Shown in pieces: positions 9,060 through 19,221 of a DNA stretch of 64,000 nucleotides. Source of the DNA: Rhizobium deserti (GTDB lineage Bacteria > Pseudomonadota > Alphaproteobacteria > Rhizobiales > Rhizobiaceae). The position numbers and the translations under genes were made by a program. Under the pieces are notes generated by a model. It was not told where the DNA came from. It saw only the letters and a list, made by a program, of their open reading frames with translations, and searched no databases. The stretch spans positions 1 through 64,000 of the forward strand of contig NZ_SMTL01000002.1 of the NCBI RefSeq assembly GCF_004358025.1, given 5' to 3'. Position 1 is the first letter of the stretch, and every line of letters begins with the position of its first letter.

Positions 9060-9093
9060 AAAAAAGCCGGAGGGTTTATCCTCCGGCTTTTTT
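9060..9093. terminator. Bidirectional rho-independent terminator
   Basis: An 8-bp GC-rich stem (9066-9073 with 9080-9087) with a six-base loop is flanked by six A on the left and six T on the right, so it can stop transcripts from both sides. It separates the small rightward ORFs from the end of gyrA, which is read leftward. Confidence 0.9.
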
Positions 9094-9118
9094 GCGTCTG
9101 AATAGCAACAAGATGCCG

Positions 9119-11935
9119 CTATTCGGTGGCACCGTCGTCAGCACTGTCGGAATCCGGTGCTGGAGCGCCAAGATCTCCGGTCACTGCCGTGATTTCTTCC
9201 GGCAGGTCAGCGCCGTTCTCGTCGTCGCCTTCCGGTTCGCTGATACGCTCGACCGAAACAACTTTTTCGTCCTTGGCAGTGGAGAAGATCGTTACGCCCT
9301 TAGTCGCACGGCTGGCGATGCGAATACCGCCGACCGGCACGCGGATCAGGACGCCGCCATCCGAAACCAGCATGATCTGGTCCTTTTCCTCGATCGGGAA
9401 GGCTGCAACCAGCTCACCGATTTCCGCAGTCTTCGACGTGTCGGTGGCGCGGATACCCTTACCGCCTCGACCCGATGTACGGAAGTCGTAGGAAGAGGAA
9501 CGCTTGCCGAAGCCTTTTTCCGAAACCGTCAGCACGAATTGCTCGCGAGCCTTCAGCTCTTCATAACGTTCGTCGGAAAGCTGTCCCTCTTCGGTGACTT
9601 CCTCGCCAACCAGCGCAATATCGTCCTCGTCTATGCCTGCAGCCCGCCGCTCTAGGGCCGAGCGCTTGAGATAGGCGGCACGCTCCCACGGCTCTGCGTC
9701 CACATGGCCGACAATCGTCATCGAGATGATACGGTCGGAGCCACCGAGCGAGATGCCGCGCACGCCGATAGAGTTGCGTCCGGCAAAGACGCGAACGTCC
9801 TCCACGGGGAAGCGAATGCACTGCCCGAGAGCCGTCGTCAGAAGAACGTCGTCCCGTTCGGTACAGGTCTCGACCGAAAGGATTTCGTCACCCTCTTCCT
9901 CGAGCTTCATGGCGATCTTGCCGTTCCGGTTCACCTGGATGAAATCGGAAAGCTTGTTGCGGCGGACGGTGCCTCGTGTCGTCGAAAACATGACGTCGAG
10001 GTTTTCCCAGGTCGCCTCGTCCTCGGGCAGCGGCATGATGGTGGTGATGCGTTCGCCGGCTTCCAGCGGAAGCATGTTGATCAGCGCCTTGCCCCGCGAT
10101 TGCGGCGTGCCGATCGGGAGGCGCCAGACCTTTTCCTTATAGACAATGCCACGCGAAGAGAAGAACAGCACCGGCGTATGGGTGTTGGCGACAAACAGCC
10201 GAGTGACGAAGTCGGCGTCGCGGGTCGCCATGCCAGACCGGCCCTTGCCGCCCCGGCGCTGCGCCCGATAGGTCACAAGCGGCACGCGCTTGATATAGCC
10301 GAGATGCGAGACGGTCACGACCATGTCTTCGCGGGCGATGAGATCCTCATCGTCCATTTCGAGGCCGCCTTCGAGAATTTCCGTCCGGCGCGGTGTGCCG
10401 AATTCGTCGCGCACGGCGGCAAGCTCGTCTTTGACGATCTGCTGGATACGGATGCGCGATGAAAGGATATCGAGATAGTCGCTGATTTCGGCGCCGATCT
10501 TGTTCAGCTCGTCGCCGATTTCATCGCGGCCAAGCGCCGTCAGGCGGGCAAGCCGCAGTTCCAGGATCGCCCGTGCCTGCTCTTCCGAGAGATTGTAGGT
10601 GCCATCCTCGTTGATCTTGTGGCGCGGGTCGTCGATCAGGCGGATCAGCGATTCCACGTCGGCAGCCGGCCAGCGGCGCGTCATCAATTGTTCGCGGGCA
10701 GTTTGGGGATCTGGAGCGCGACGGATCAGAAGGATGATCTCGTCGATATTCGCGACGGCGATCGCCAGACCGACCAGGACATGGGCGCGTTCGCGGGCCT
10801 TGCGGAGCAGATATTTAGTACGCCGGCTGACCACTTCTTCACGGAAGGAGACGAATGCCCTCAGCATGTCGAGAAGCGTCAGCTGTTCCGGCTTGCCGCC
10901 GTTCAGCGCCACCATATTGCAGCCGAACGAGGTCTGCAGCGGGGTATACCGATAAAGCTGGTTGAGGATGACATCGGCATTGGCGTCGCGCTTCAGCTCG
11001 ACGACAACGCGGTAACCCTGGCGGTCCGACTCGTCGCGCAGGTCGGAAATGCCTTCAATTCGCTTTTCCCGAACAAGTTCGCCGATCTTCTCGACCATTG
11101 AAGCCTTGTTCACCTGGAACGGAACTTCTGTGATGATGATCTGCTCGCGATCGCCGCGCATTGGCTCGATCCGAGCGCGCCCGCGCATCATCACCGAACC
11201 GCGGCCTGTCTCATAGGCCTGCTTGATGCCCGCACGGCCAAGGATCAGAGCGCCGGTCGGAAAGTCAGGGCCTGGAATGATCTGGATAAGTTCCGGAAGT
11301 TCGATCTCCGGGTTTTCGATCAGCGCGATACAGCCGTTGATCACCTCGGTCAGATTGTGTGGCGGGATATTTGTCGCCATGCCGACCGCGATGCCGCCTG
11401 CCCCGTTGACGAGCAGGTTCGGAAACCGCGCCGGCATCACGACCGGCTCCGACATGGTACCGTCGTAGTTGTCGCGGAAGTTGACAGTCTCTTTGTCGAG
11501 ATCGTCGAGCAGCGAATGGGCGGCCTTCTGGAGCCGGCATTCCGTATAACGCTGGGCTGCCGGAGGATCGCCGTCGATCGAGCCGAAATTGCCCTGGCCG
11601 TCGATCAACGGCAGGCGCAGCGACCAATCCTGCGCCATGCGTGCCAGCGCGTCGTAGATGGCCGAGTCGCCGTGCGGGTGGTATTTACCCATCACGTCAC
11701 CGGTCACGCGGGCGGACTTCACATATTTCTTGTTCCAGTCGATCCCCATCTCGCTCATGGAGAAAAGGATGCGGCGATGCACCGGCTTCAATCCGTCACG
11801 GACGTCAGGAAGCGCGCGGCTGACGATGACGCTCATGGCGTAATCGAGATAGGACCGCTGCATCTCCTCCATGATGGAAATGGGTTCGATGCCTGGAGGC
11901 AGCTTTCCGCCGCCGGGTGTGCTTTGCTCAGTCAA
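9119..11935 (-). CDS. gyrA: DNA gyrase subunit A
   Basis: GyrA breaks and rejoins DNA in the A2B2 gyrase that introduces negative supercoils. The 938-residue protein has the N-terminal breakage domain with the active-site Tyr130 in AAQRYTE, and the quinolone-resistance region around [11 protein letters not shown] where Ser91 and Asp95 are the wild-type residues (E. coli 83 and 87). The GyrA box QRRGGKG opens the C-terminal beta-pinwheel. The chain is longer than E. coli GyrA (875), the end being an acidic tail. The start is TTG (MTEQ...), chosen because it matches the usual rhizobial N-terminus. It is the only gyrase gene here; gyrB is elsewhere. Confidence 0.98.
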   Translation of the reverse strand: MTEQSTPGGGKLPPGIEPISIMEEMQRSYLDYAMSVIVSRALPDVRDGLKPVHRRILFSMSEMGIDWNKKYVKSARVTGDVMGKYHPHGDSAIYDALARMAQDWSLRLPLIDGQGNFGSIDGDPPAAQRYTECRLQKAAHSLLDDLDKETVNFRDNYDGTMSEPVVMPARFPNLLVNGAGGIAVGMATNIPPHNLTEVINGCIALIENPEIELPELIQIIPGPDFPTGALILGRAGIKQAYETGRGSVMMRGRARIEPMRGDREQIIITEVPFQVNKASMVEKIGELVREKRIEGISDLRDESDRQGYRVVVELKRDANADVILNQLYRYTPLQTSFGCNMVALNGGKPEQLTLLDMLRAFVSFREEVVSRRTKYLLRKARERAHVLVGLAIAVANIDEIILLIRRAPDPQTAREQLMTRRWPAADVESLIRLIDDPRHKINEDGTYNLSEEQARAILELRLARLTALGRDEIGDELNKIGAEISDYLDILSSRIRIQQIVKDELAAVRDEFGTPRRTEILEGGLEMDDEDLIAREDMVVTVSHLGYIKRVPLVTYRAQRRGGKGRSGMATRDADFVTRLFVANTHTPVLFFSSRGIVYKEKVWRLPIGTPQSRGKALINMLPLEAGERITTIMPLPEDEATWENLDVMFSTTRGTVRRNKLSDFIQVNRNGKIAMKLEEEGDEILSVETCTERDDVLLTTALGQCIRFPVEDVRVFAGRNSIGVRGISLGGSDRIISMTIVGHVDAEPWERAAYLKRSALERRAAGIDEDDIALVGEEVTEEGQLSDERYEELKAREQFVLTVSEKGFGKRSSSYDFRTSGRGGKGIRATDTSKTAEIGELVAAFPIEEKDQIMLVSDGGVLIRVPVGGIRIASRATKGVTIFSTAKDEKVVSVERISEPEGDDENGADLPEEITAVTGDLGAPAPDSDSADDGATE

Positions 11936-12161
11936 ATCGGATCACGATCTTTGTTCGGAATCAGTTTGGTTTTTATAACGGAAAGCGGTCCCGAGCGCCA
12001 ATTTCCGCCGTGGTTTTGAACAGTTTTCGCAACCGCTTCCAGTCGCTGCGGCCGAACAGGCGCTCGGACCACATGCAAGGAGCAGGCTTTCATTCCTGGA
12101 CAGCCTGTCCTAACAATCTTCCCGTGAGACTGCAAGGATTGCAGCAGGATAGGGAGAGCAC

Positions 12162-12791
12162 ATGGCAAGCCCGGATATGTTGGTCAACGCACTAACAACA
12201 ATGCTGGTGACGCTTGACCCGCCGGGTCTTGCGCCGGTCTTCCTGGGCTTGACCGTCGGCATGACCACTGTCCAGCGCCGACAGGTCGCGCTGCGCGGTT
12301 CGCTAATCGCTTTCGGCATTCTCGCCGTCTTCGCCTTGTTCGGCTCCAGCGTGCTCGGCCTGCTCGGCATCTCGATCGGCGCCTTCCGGATTGCAGGCGG
12401 CCTGCTGCTCTTCTGGATCTCCTTCGAAATGGTCTTTGAAAAGCGCCAGGAGCGCAAGGAAAAGACCTCGCAGGCAGCCATCACCATCGACCAGATCCAC
12501 GACATCGCGGTCTTCCCGCTGGCGCTGCCGCTGATCGCCGGACCGGGCGCCATTTCCGCCACCGTCCTGCTCGCTGGCACGTTCACCTCCGCATGGGATC
12601 GTGCTCTGCTGATTGCGGTCATCGCGCTCATTCTATTGGGGCTCTATGCAGTGCTTCTGATCGCCGAGCGCCTGGACCGGTTCCTGGGGGTAACCGGCAG
12701 GGCGATCCTGACGCGCCTGCTCGGCGTTATCCTCGCCGCCCTGTCCGTTCAGTTCGTGGTGGATGGGATCAGAGCCGCCTTCAGCATCTAG
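12162..12791 (+). CDS. MarC family integral membrane protein
   Basis: A 209-residue protein with six hydrophobic segments of the MarC/UPF0056 family. The N-terminal TLDPPGLAPVFLGLT and the later FPLALPLIAGPGAISATVLL segments are the two diagnostic repeats. The family's function is not settled; the old link to multiple antibiotic resistance was withdrawn for MarC itself. AGGGAGAG precedes the ATG. It is divergent from gyrA across 226 bases and is followed after 68 bases by the HPP-CBS gene on the same strand. Confidence 0.93.
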   Translation: MASPDMLVNALTTMLVTLDPPGLAPVFLGLTVGMTTVQRRQVALRGSLIAFGILAVFALFGSSVLGLLGISIGAFRIAGGLLLFWISFEMVFEKRQERKEKTSQAAITIDQIHDIAVFPLALPLIAGPGAISATVLLAGTFTSAWDRALLIAVIALILLGLYAVLLIAERLDRFLGVTGRAILTRLLGVILAALSVQFVVDGIRAAFSI

Positions 12792-12859
12792 CGCCCGAAG
12801 GGGTTGCTTTGCGGGAATTTCTGCTAAAAGGCGGCCGGAATGAAGATCGGAGGGTCGTC

Positions 12860-14041
12860 ATGCGTCTCATGTTGCGCCGGCTGCTGCCGGAAGCCAGCCC
12901 CGTCAGCTCCCATGAACGGTTGCGTTCCGCAATCGGCGCACTGCTGGGTGTCTTGGCAACCGGATTTATCGGAGCTCTGGCCATGGGCAGCGCAACTGTC
13001 GCCCCGGCTTTGATCGCCCCCATGGGGGCATCCGCGGTCCTGCTCTTCGCCGTGCCTTCCAGCCCGCTCGCGCAACCCTGGTCCATCCTGTGCGGCAATA
13101 CGATATCGGCTCTGGTTGGCGTGACTGTCGCGCTTCTGGTTCAAAACCTCTTCTTAGCCTCTGCGCTGGCGATCGGGTTCGCCATACTGGCCATGATGAC
13201 ACTGCGTTGCCTTCATCCGCCGAGCGGAGCCATTGCGCTGACTGCGGTTCTGGGAGGTCCGGTCATTCATGACCTAGGATACAGTTTCGTCCTTTGGCCG
13301 GTGGCTGGCAATTCGCTTGCAATCCTGCTGGTGGCGCTGGTCTTCAACAATATGACCGGCCGCCCTTATCCGCGGTCCATCTTGCCCTCCTCCGCCAGTC
13401 ACGGAACGTCCGATCCACCGCCGGCACAGCGGCTGGGCTTCACCAGTCGCGATCTCGACGAAGTTTTGAAAGACTATGACCAGGTCTTCGATATCGAACG
13501 TGACGATCTTGAGGAGATCCTCCGCCGCACGGAGCTGCGCTCCTATCGGCGCCGTGCCGGGCACCTCGACTGCGGCGCCGTCATGTCGCGTGATGTCGTG
13601 GCCGTCGCCCCGGACACTTCCCTAAAGGAAGCGCATAAGCAGATGCGCATCCACCACATCAAGGCATTGCCGGTAACCAATGACCAGGCAGAAGTGGTCG
13701 GCATTGTCACCCAGACCGATTTTCTCGACAAGGCTGCCTGGACGACCGGCCGACCGGTAATCGGCTTCGCACAGCGCCTGAGGCTCGTCCTGTCTGGTGC
13801 GACGGCTCCCAATGATACGGTAAAGGACATCATGACGACGCCGGTCAAGACGGTGACGCCGGATGCGCCGCTGGCCGATGCCATCATCATGTTCGCCGAA
13901 CAGGGCCTCCACTACCTGCCCGTGACGCGCAGCAACAACAAGCTTGCCGGCATCTTATCGCAGTCGGATGTCCTCGCTGCCATGCTGGCCGACCGAGCCA
14001 CCGCTCAGGAAGCCGCGCAGGTTCCTTTCGGGATGTCTTGA
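12860..14041 (+). CDS. HPP family membrane protein with two CBS domains
   Basis: The first 170 residues are an HPP-family membrane domain of about four to five helices with the name motif LRCLHPPSGAIALT. HPP proteins in plants and cyanobacteria carry nitrite across membranes; for this bacterial form the cargo is not known. The C-terminal half holds two CBS domains (about 235-290 and 315-375), which usually bind adenosyl nucleotides and gate the protein. The ATG at 12860 is chosen for the GGAGG seven bases upstream; the frame stays open further 5' inside marC but without a good start. About 393 residues. Confidence 0.88.
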   Translation: MRLMLRRLLPEASPVSSHERLRSAIGALLGVLATGFIGALAMGSATVAPALIAPMGASAVLLFAVPSSPLAQPWSILCGNTISALVGVTVALLVQNLFLASALAIGFAILAMMTLRCLHPPSGAIALTAVLGGPVIHDLGYSFVLWPVAGNSLAILLVALVFNNMTGRPYPRSILPSSASHGTSDPPPAQRLGFTSRDLDEVLKDYDQVFDIERDDLEEILRRTELRSYRRRAGHLDCGAVMSRDVVAVAPDTSLKEAHKQMRIHHIKALPVTNDQAEVVGIVTQTDFLDKAAWTTGRPVIGFAQRLRLVLSGATAPNDTVKDIMTTPVKTVTPDAPLADAIIMFAEQGLHYLPVTRSNNKLAGILSQSDVLAAMLADRATAQEAAQVPFGMS

Positions 14042-14160
14042 ACAAGGACCCGCAAGTTCCGCCATCGTGGACCGGCCGCCATGTCTGTCACCAGGCCGTG
14101 ACGTGGTAACCGCCCAATGATATGACGGAAAGCAAATTCGGCAGCCGGAGGAGGCGGAAC

Positions 14161-14553
14161 ATGGACACGTTCAAAGGCGGATGTCTATGCGGCGATGTCA
14201 GGATCACGGCAAGAGGACGCCCCTATCGGGTCGGCATTTGTCACTGCCTTGACTGCCGCAAGCACCATGGAGCTCTTTTCCATGCGTCGGCCATTTTCCC
14301 GGAGAAAGCCGTAACGATCTCCGGCGAGACAAGGGACTATGCCGGGCACTTCTTCTGTCCCCGATGCGGCTCGCCCGTGTTTGCACGCAGCGCCGACGAG
14401 ATCGAGGTCAATCTAGGCGTTCTTGATGCGCCTGACCAGATGATCCCTACTTATGAGCTCTGGACTGTACGCCGGGAAGCGTGGCTGCCACCGTTTCCTG
14501 TTACCAGGCGATACAGTCGCGACCGGGATCCTGCAAGCCGGCTCGAGGAATAG
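14161..14553 (+). CDS. GFA-domain (Mss4-like fold) zinc protein
   Basis: A 130-residue protein of the GFA family, named for glutathione-dependent formaldehyde-activating enzyme. Zinc ligands are visible in GGCLCGD, ICHCLDC and the late FFCPRCGSPVF pair. The family includes Gfa but most members, especially short ones like this, have no demonstrated activity. The ATG at 14161 follows a very strong GGAGGAGG site; an in-frame ATG at 14122 is less likely. It is convergent with ssb, with 128 bases between the two. Confidence 0.88.
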   Translation: MDTFKGGCLCGDVRITARGRPYRVGICHCLDCRKHHGALFHASAIFPEKAVTISGETRDYAGHFFCPRCGSPVFARSADEIEVNLGVLDAPDQMIPTYELWTVRREAWLPPFPVTRRYSRDRDPASRLEE

Positions 14554-14681
14554 GTCTCTCCGGAAGGCCCGACCGAGCATTTGCGCATGCCCGGTTTTGC
14601 ATGGGCTGCTCAGGCCTGCGCCTACCGGCGTTCGGCAGATGCATCATCAGCGTTCAGCTTCCGAGCTCCCGCCGATCACGA

Positions 14682-15218
14682 TCAAAACGGGATGTCGTCG
14701 TCCAGATCACGTGAAAAATTGCCGGCCGGCTGCGAGCCGCCGCGGCTGGAACCGCCCGACGGACGACGGTCGAGATCGTCACCGCCGAAATCGCCACCGC
14801 CAAAATCACTATTGCCGCCGCGACCGCTACCGCCGCCATAGCTGCCTCGCTCGCCACCGCCCTCACCGCGACCATCCAGCATAGTCAAGGTCGAGTTAAA
14901 GCCTTGAAGCACGATTTCCGTAGAGTAGCGGTCATTGCCCGTCTGGTCCTGCCATTTGCGGGTCTGAAGCTGTCCCTCGATATAGAGCTTGGCACCCTTC
15001 TTGACATATTGTTCGACGACTTTGGTCAGGCCTTCGTTAAACACCACGACGCTGTGCCATTCCGTTTTTTCCTTGCGCTCGCCGCTGTTGCGGTCGCGCC
15101 AGGTTTCGGACGTCGCGATACGCAGGTTGGCGATCGGGCGACCATCCTGCGTGCGGCGAATTTCCGGATCCGCGCCCACATTCCCGATCAGGATTACCTT
15201 GTTCACACTACCAGCCAT
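14682..15218 (-). CDS. ssb: Single-stranded DNA-binding protein
   Basis: SSB coats single-stranded DNA and recruits repair and replication proteins. The N-terminal 110 residues are the OB fold ([20 protein letters not shown], then [11 protein letters not shown]). A glycine-rich linker follows, and the chain ends in the acidic tip DLDDDIPF that binds partner proteins. I prefer the ATG at 15218, which gives the usual MAGSVNK start, over a GTG nine bases upstream. 178 residues. It is divergent from uvrA and the shared upstream region holds a LexA-type box, so both may be SOS-controlled. Confidence 0.97.
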   Translation of the reverse strand: MAGSVNKVILIGNVGADPEIRRTQDGRPIANLRIATSETWRDRNSGERKEKTEWHSVVVFNEGLTKVVEQYVKKGAKLYIEGQLQTRKWQDQTGNDRYSTEIVLQGFNSTLTMLDGRGEGGGERGSYGGGSGRGGNSDFGGGDFGGDDLDRRPSGGSSRGGSQPAGNFSRDLDDDIPF

Positions 15219-15329
15219 GTCCGTCACCTTCTCTGCCGCCTGCCTGGCAGCATTAAAACCATTTCCACATTAATAGCCCATTGCCTCGCTTCGTTGGGCT
15301 TCAGCAGCCGTTAATCCACAGCCAAATTC

Positions 15330-15344
15330 GTTCTTTATTTGTTC
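15330..15344 (+). promoter_or_regulatory. LexA (SOS) box between ssb and uvrA
   Basis: The sequence GTTC, seven bases, GTTC matches exactly the direct-repeat LexA operator of alphaproteobacteria. It sits between the divergent ssb and uvrA starts, 122 bases before the uvrA ATG, in an AT-rich stretch suited to promoters. Divergent ssb-uvrA pairs sharing a LexA operator are known in several bacteria. This is a sequence match, not a measured site. Confidence 0.82.
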
Positions 15345-15466
15345 TATTTTCTTTCTATACTACTGTCAACCGAGTCGCCGGCCATTCGGGATTGGGCTAC
15401 TTTCACCTCGACAGGCGCGGATCAGTCACTACATAAGGGCCTTCAATTCTCCCGAAGAGCATAACG

Positions 15467-18388
15467 ATGAGCGAACTGAAGACCATTTCGATACGTGGTG
15501 CGCGCGAGCACAATTTGAAGGGCATAGATCTCGATCTGCCGCGCAATTCGCTGATCGTCATGACCGGCTTGTCCGGTTCCGGCAAGTCGTCCCTCGCCTT
15601 CGATACAATCTATGCCGAAGGGCAGCGCCGATATGTGGAAAGCCTTTCGGCTTATGCACGGCAGTTCCTTGAAATGATGCAAAAGCCCGACGTCGATCAG
15701 ATCGAAGGGCTTTCTCCGGCAATCTCGATCGAGCAAAAGACGACCTCTCGCAATCCACGCTCCACAGTCGGCACGGTCACCGAAATCTACGACTATATGC
15801 GCCTGCTTTTTGCCCGCGTCGGCGTGCCTTACTCTCCAGCGACCGGCCTTCCGATCGAGAGCCAGACGGTTAGTCAAATGGTTGATCGCGTGCTCGCTTT
15901 CGAGGAAGGCACGCGCCTCTACATCTTGGCGCCGATGATCCGTGGACGCAAGGGCGAGTACAAAAAAGAGCTCGCCGAGCTGATGAAGAAGGGCTTTCAG
16001 CGCGTCAAGGTCGACGGTCAGTTCTATGAGATCGCCGAGGTGCCGGCGCTCGACAAGAAATACAAGCACGACATCGATGTGGTTGTCGACCGGCTCGTGG
16101 TGCGCTCTGACATCGGCGCTCGCTTAGCCGACAGCTTGGAGACTTCGCTGAAGCTGGCCGATGGGCTGGCTGTTGCGGAATTCGCCGACAAGCCTTTGCG
16201 CGCGGAAGATACGGCGGCCGGCGGCTCCGCCAATAAATCGCTGAACGAAACGCATGAACGTGTGCTGTTTTCGGAAAAATTCGCCTGCCCTGTGTCCGGT
16301 TTCACCATTCCGGAGATCGAGCCGCGGCTGTTCTCATTCAACAACCCCTTCGGCGCCTGCCCCACCTGCGATGGTCTAGGTTCGCAGCAGAAGGTCGATG
16401 AGAACCTGATCGTTCCGGAGCCCGCACGCACGCTGCGCGACGGCGCCATTTCGCCTTGGGCGAAATCCACATCCCCCTATTACAACCAGACGCTTGAGGG
16501 ATTAGGCAAGGTCTTTGGCTTCAAGCTTTCCAGCCGCTGGAACGAGCTTTCGGAAGAGGCGCAGAACGCCATCCTGCGCGGCACCGAAGAAAAGGTGGAA
16601 TTCCACTATGCCGACGGCGCCCGCTCCTACAAGACGGTCAAGAACTTTGAAGGCATCGTGCCGAATCTCGAGCGCCGCTGGAAGGAAACCGATTCCGCTT
16701 GGGCGCGAGAAGAGATCGAGCGTTACATGTCTGCGGCCCCCTGCCCGGCTTGCAAGGGCTATCGCCTGAAGCCCGAGGCGCTGGCGGTCAAGATCAACAA
16801 GCTGCAGATCGGCCAAGTCACTGAAATGTCCATTCGCGTGGCGCGCGACTGGTTCGAGGCCTTGCCGGCGCAGTTGAATACGAAGCAAAACGAGATTGCC
16901 GTGCGCATCCTCAAGGAGATCCGCGAGCGCCTGCGATTCCTGAACGATGTCGGGCTGGACTATCTCAGCCTGTCGCGCAATTCCGGCACGCTTTCCGGCG
17001 GTGAAAGCCAGCGCATCCGGCTTGCATCGCAGATCGGCTCGGGCTTGACGGGCGTCCTCTACGTGCTCGATGAGCCGTCGATCGGTCTTCACCAGCGGGA
17101 TAATGCTCGTCTGCTCGACACGTTGAAGCACCTGCGCGACATCGGCAATACGGTGATCGTCGTCGAACATGACGAAGATGCCATTCTGACGGCTGACTAT
17201 GTCGTCGATATCGGCCCGGCCGCCGGCATTCATGGCGGCACCGTGGTCGCGGAGGGCACGCCGCAACAGGTCATGGCCAATCCCAAGTCGATGACCGGCA
17301 AATACCTGTCGGGCGAACTCGGCGTTGCCGTGCCGGAGGAGCGCCGCAAGCCCAAGAAGGGCAAGGAGCTGAAGGTTTTTGGCGCCCGAGGCAACAATCT
17401 CAAGAATGTTACCGCGGCCATTCCGCTTGGCGTCTTCACGGCTGTGACCGGCGTATCGGGCGGAGGAAAATCTACCTTCCTGATCGAAACGCTTTACAAA
17501 TCGGCAGCCCGACGCGTGATGGGTGCGCGCGAAATTCCGGCCGAACATGACCGCATCGACGGTTTCGAACACATCGACAAGGTCATCGACATCGACCAGT
17601 CGCCGATCGGGCGTACGCCGCGTTCCAACCCGGCCACCTATACCGGCGCGTTTACGCCGATCCGCGACTGGTTTTCCGGTCTGCCGGAAGCCAAGGCACG
17701 TGGTTACGCGCCCGGCCGCTTTTCGTTCAATGTCAAGGGCGGCCGCTGCGAAGCCTGCCAGGGCGACGGGGTCATCAAGATCGAGATGCACTTCCTGCCG
17801 GACGTCTATGTCACCTGCGACGTCTGCCACGGCAAGCGCTATAACCGAGAGACGCTGGACGTGCATTTCAAGGGCAAGTCGATTGCCGATGTGCTGGACA
17901 TGACGGTCGAGGAAGGCGTCGAATTCTTTTCCGCCGTGCCCGCCGTGCGCGACAAGCTGCAGTCCCTCTTCGACGTGGGCCTCGGCTACATCAAGGTGGG
18001 TCAGCAGGCCAATACGCTTTCGGGCGGCGAAGCGCAGCGCGTCAAGCTTGCCAAGGAATTGTCGAAGCGTTCGACCGGCCGCACGCTCTACATCCTCGAC
18101 GAGCCGACAACCGGCCTGCATTTCCACGACGTCGCCAAACTTCTGGAAATGCTGCATGAGCTGGTCAATCAGGGCAATTCCGTCGTGGTCATCGAGCACA
18201 ATCTGGAAGTCATCAAGACGGCGGACTGGATCATCGATATCGGCCCCGAAGGCGGTACCGGCGGCGGTGAGGTCGTCGCGCAAGGCACGCCTGAGCAAAT
18301 CGTCAAGGAGAAGCGATCCTATACCGGTCAGTTCCTGAAGGATCTGCTCAACCGCCGGCCGATCAAGAAGGTGCAGGCAGCCGAATAG
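15467..18388 (+). CDS. uvrA: Excinuclease ABC subunit A
   Basis: UvrA finds bulky DNA lesions and loads UvrB in nucleotide excision repair. The 973-residue protein has two ABC ATPase halves: Walker A GLSGSGKS at 34-41 and GVSGGGKS near 664, signatures [12 protein letters not shown] and [12 protein letters not shown]. Zinc modules are visible around residue 274 (C...CPTC) and near 760 (CEAC...CDVC). The C-terminus has the usual EGG-rich region. It is followed 20 bases later by the DUF72 gene on the same strand. The upstream LexA box suggests damage induction. Confidence 0.98.
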   Translation: MSELKTISIRGAREHNLKGIDLDLPRNSLIVMTGLSGSGKSSLAFDTIYAEGQRRYVESLSAYARQFLEMMQKPDVDQIEGLSPAISIEQKTTSRNPRSTVGTVTEIYDYMRLLFARVGVPYSPATGLPIESQTVSQMVDRVLAFEEGTRLYILAPMIRGRKGEYKKELAELMKKGFQRVKVDGQFYEIAEVPALDKKYKHDIDVVVDRLVVRSDIGARLADSLETSLKLADGLAVAEFADKPLRAEDTAAGGSANKSLNETHERVLFSEKFACPVSGFTIPEIEPRLFSFNNPFGACPTCDGLGSQQKVDENLIVPEPARTLRDGAISPWAKSTSPYYNQTLEGLGKVFGFKLSSRWNELSEEAQNAILRGTEEKVEFHYADGARSYKTVKNFEGIVPNLERRWKETDSAWAREEIERYMSAAPCPACKGYRLKPEALAVKINKLQIGQVTEMSIRVARDWFEALPAQLNTKQNEIAVRILKEIRERLRFLNDVGLDYLSLSRNSGTLSGGESQRIRLASQIGSGLTGVLYVLDEPSIGLHQRDNARLLDTLKHLRDIGNTVIVVEHDEDAILTADYVVDIGPAAGIHGGTVVAEGTPQQVMANPKSMTGKYLSGELGVAVPEERRKPKKGKELKVFGARGNNLKNVTAAIPLGVFTAVTGVSGGGKSTFLIETLYKSAARRVMGAREIPAEHDRIDGFEHIDKVIDIDQSPIGRTPRSNPATYTGAFTPIRDWFSGLPEAKARGYAPGRFSFNVKGGRCEACQGDGVIKIEMHFLPDVYVTCDVCHGKRYNRETLDVHFKGKSIADVLDMTVEEGVEFFSAVPAVRDKLQSLFDVGLGYIKVGQQANTLSGGEAQRVKLAKELSKRSTGRTLYILDEPTTGLHFHDVAKLLEMLHELVNQGNSVVVIEHNLEVIKTADWIIDIGPEGGTGGGEVVAQGTPEQIVKEKRSYTGQFLKDLLNRRPIKKVQAAE

Positions 18389-18408
18389 GCTGGCTTAGGA
18401 GGGAAACG

Positions 18409-19221
18409 ATGACCAAGGCTGGCACGATCCGTACCGGCATCGGAGGGTGGACCTTCGAGCCGTGGGAAGGCACGTTCTATCCGGACAAGCTCACCAAGAA
18501 GAAGCAGCTGGAATATGCGGCGAGCCGGCTGGCGGTGATCGAGGTCAATGGCACCTATTACGGGTCTCAGAAGCCCGAGACATTCGCCAAGTGGGCCTCC
18601 GAAGTGCCGGACGATTTTGTTTTTTCGTTGAAGGCGAGCCGCTATACGACCAACCGAAAAGTTTTGGCGGAAGCCGGAGAATCGATCGAAAGGTTCTTCA
18701 GCCAAGGCTTGACCGAGCTCGGCGATCATCTCGGCCCGATCCTCTGGCAATTCGCGCCCACAAAGAAGTTCGAGCCTGACGATTTCGAAGCCTTCCTCAA
18801 GCTGCTGCCGAGCAAGATCGAGGGGCTGAATCTCGATCATGTGGTGGAGGTTCGCCATGACAGCTTCAAGGTTCCGGAATTCATCGCGCTGCTGTCGAAA
18901 TATAATATCGCGCCGGTCTGCGCCGATCATTTCGATTATCCGCTGATCGCCGACGTGACAGCAGGATTCGTCTATGCCCGGCTGCAGAAGGGCTCCGACG
19001 ACATCAAGACCTGTTATGCGGATGACGACATGAAAGCGTGGGCCAGGCGGCTGGAGACATGGTCGGAAGGCGGCGTGCCGGATGACTTGCCGCTTGTCGA
19101 CCCTTCGCACAAGCCGAAGAAGCAGCCGCGCGACGTATTTGCCTTCTTCATCCACGAGGGCAAGGTCAATGCGCCCCAAGGCGCCATCGCGATGCAGGAA
19201 CTGCTGGAAGCTTCTGCTTAA
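18409..19221 (+). CDS. DUF72 domain protein
   Basis: A 270-residue protein of the DUF72 (YecE-like) family, TIM-barrel proteins of unknown biochemical role. The family opening RTGIGGWTFEPWEGTFYP is at residues 6-23, with EVNGTYYG and VEVRH motifs following. An AGGAGGG site precedes the ATG. The close gap to uvrA suggests cotranscription and perhaps a role linked to DNA or nucleic acid damage, but that is inference. Its stop overlaps the stop of the convergent nnr gene by four bases. Confidence 0.9.
   Translation: MTKAGTIRTGIGGWTFEPWEGTFYPDKLTKKKQLEYAASRLAVIEVNGTYYGSQKPETFAKWASEVPDDFVFSLKASRYTTNRKVLAEAGESIERFFSQGLTELGDHLGPILWQFAPTKKFEPDDFEAFLKLLPSKIEGLNLDHVVEVRHDSFKVPEFIALLSKYNIAPVCADHFDYPLIADVTAGFVYARLQKGSDDIKTCYADDDMKAWARRLETWSEGGVPDDLPLVDPSHKPKKQPRDVFAFFIHEGKVNAPQGAIAMQELLEASA

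Noticed and set aside
12593..12859. 5' extension of the HPP-CBS frame into marC
   Set aside because: It is out of frame with marC and has no family similarity; GGAGG before 12860 marks the real start.
16502..18298. 598-residue minus-strand open frame inside uvrA
   Set aside because: It is a shadow of uvrA caused by high-GC codon use; the translation has no recognisable domain and uvrA is full length over the same bases.
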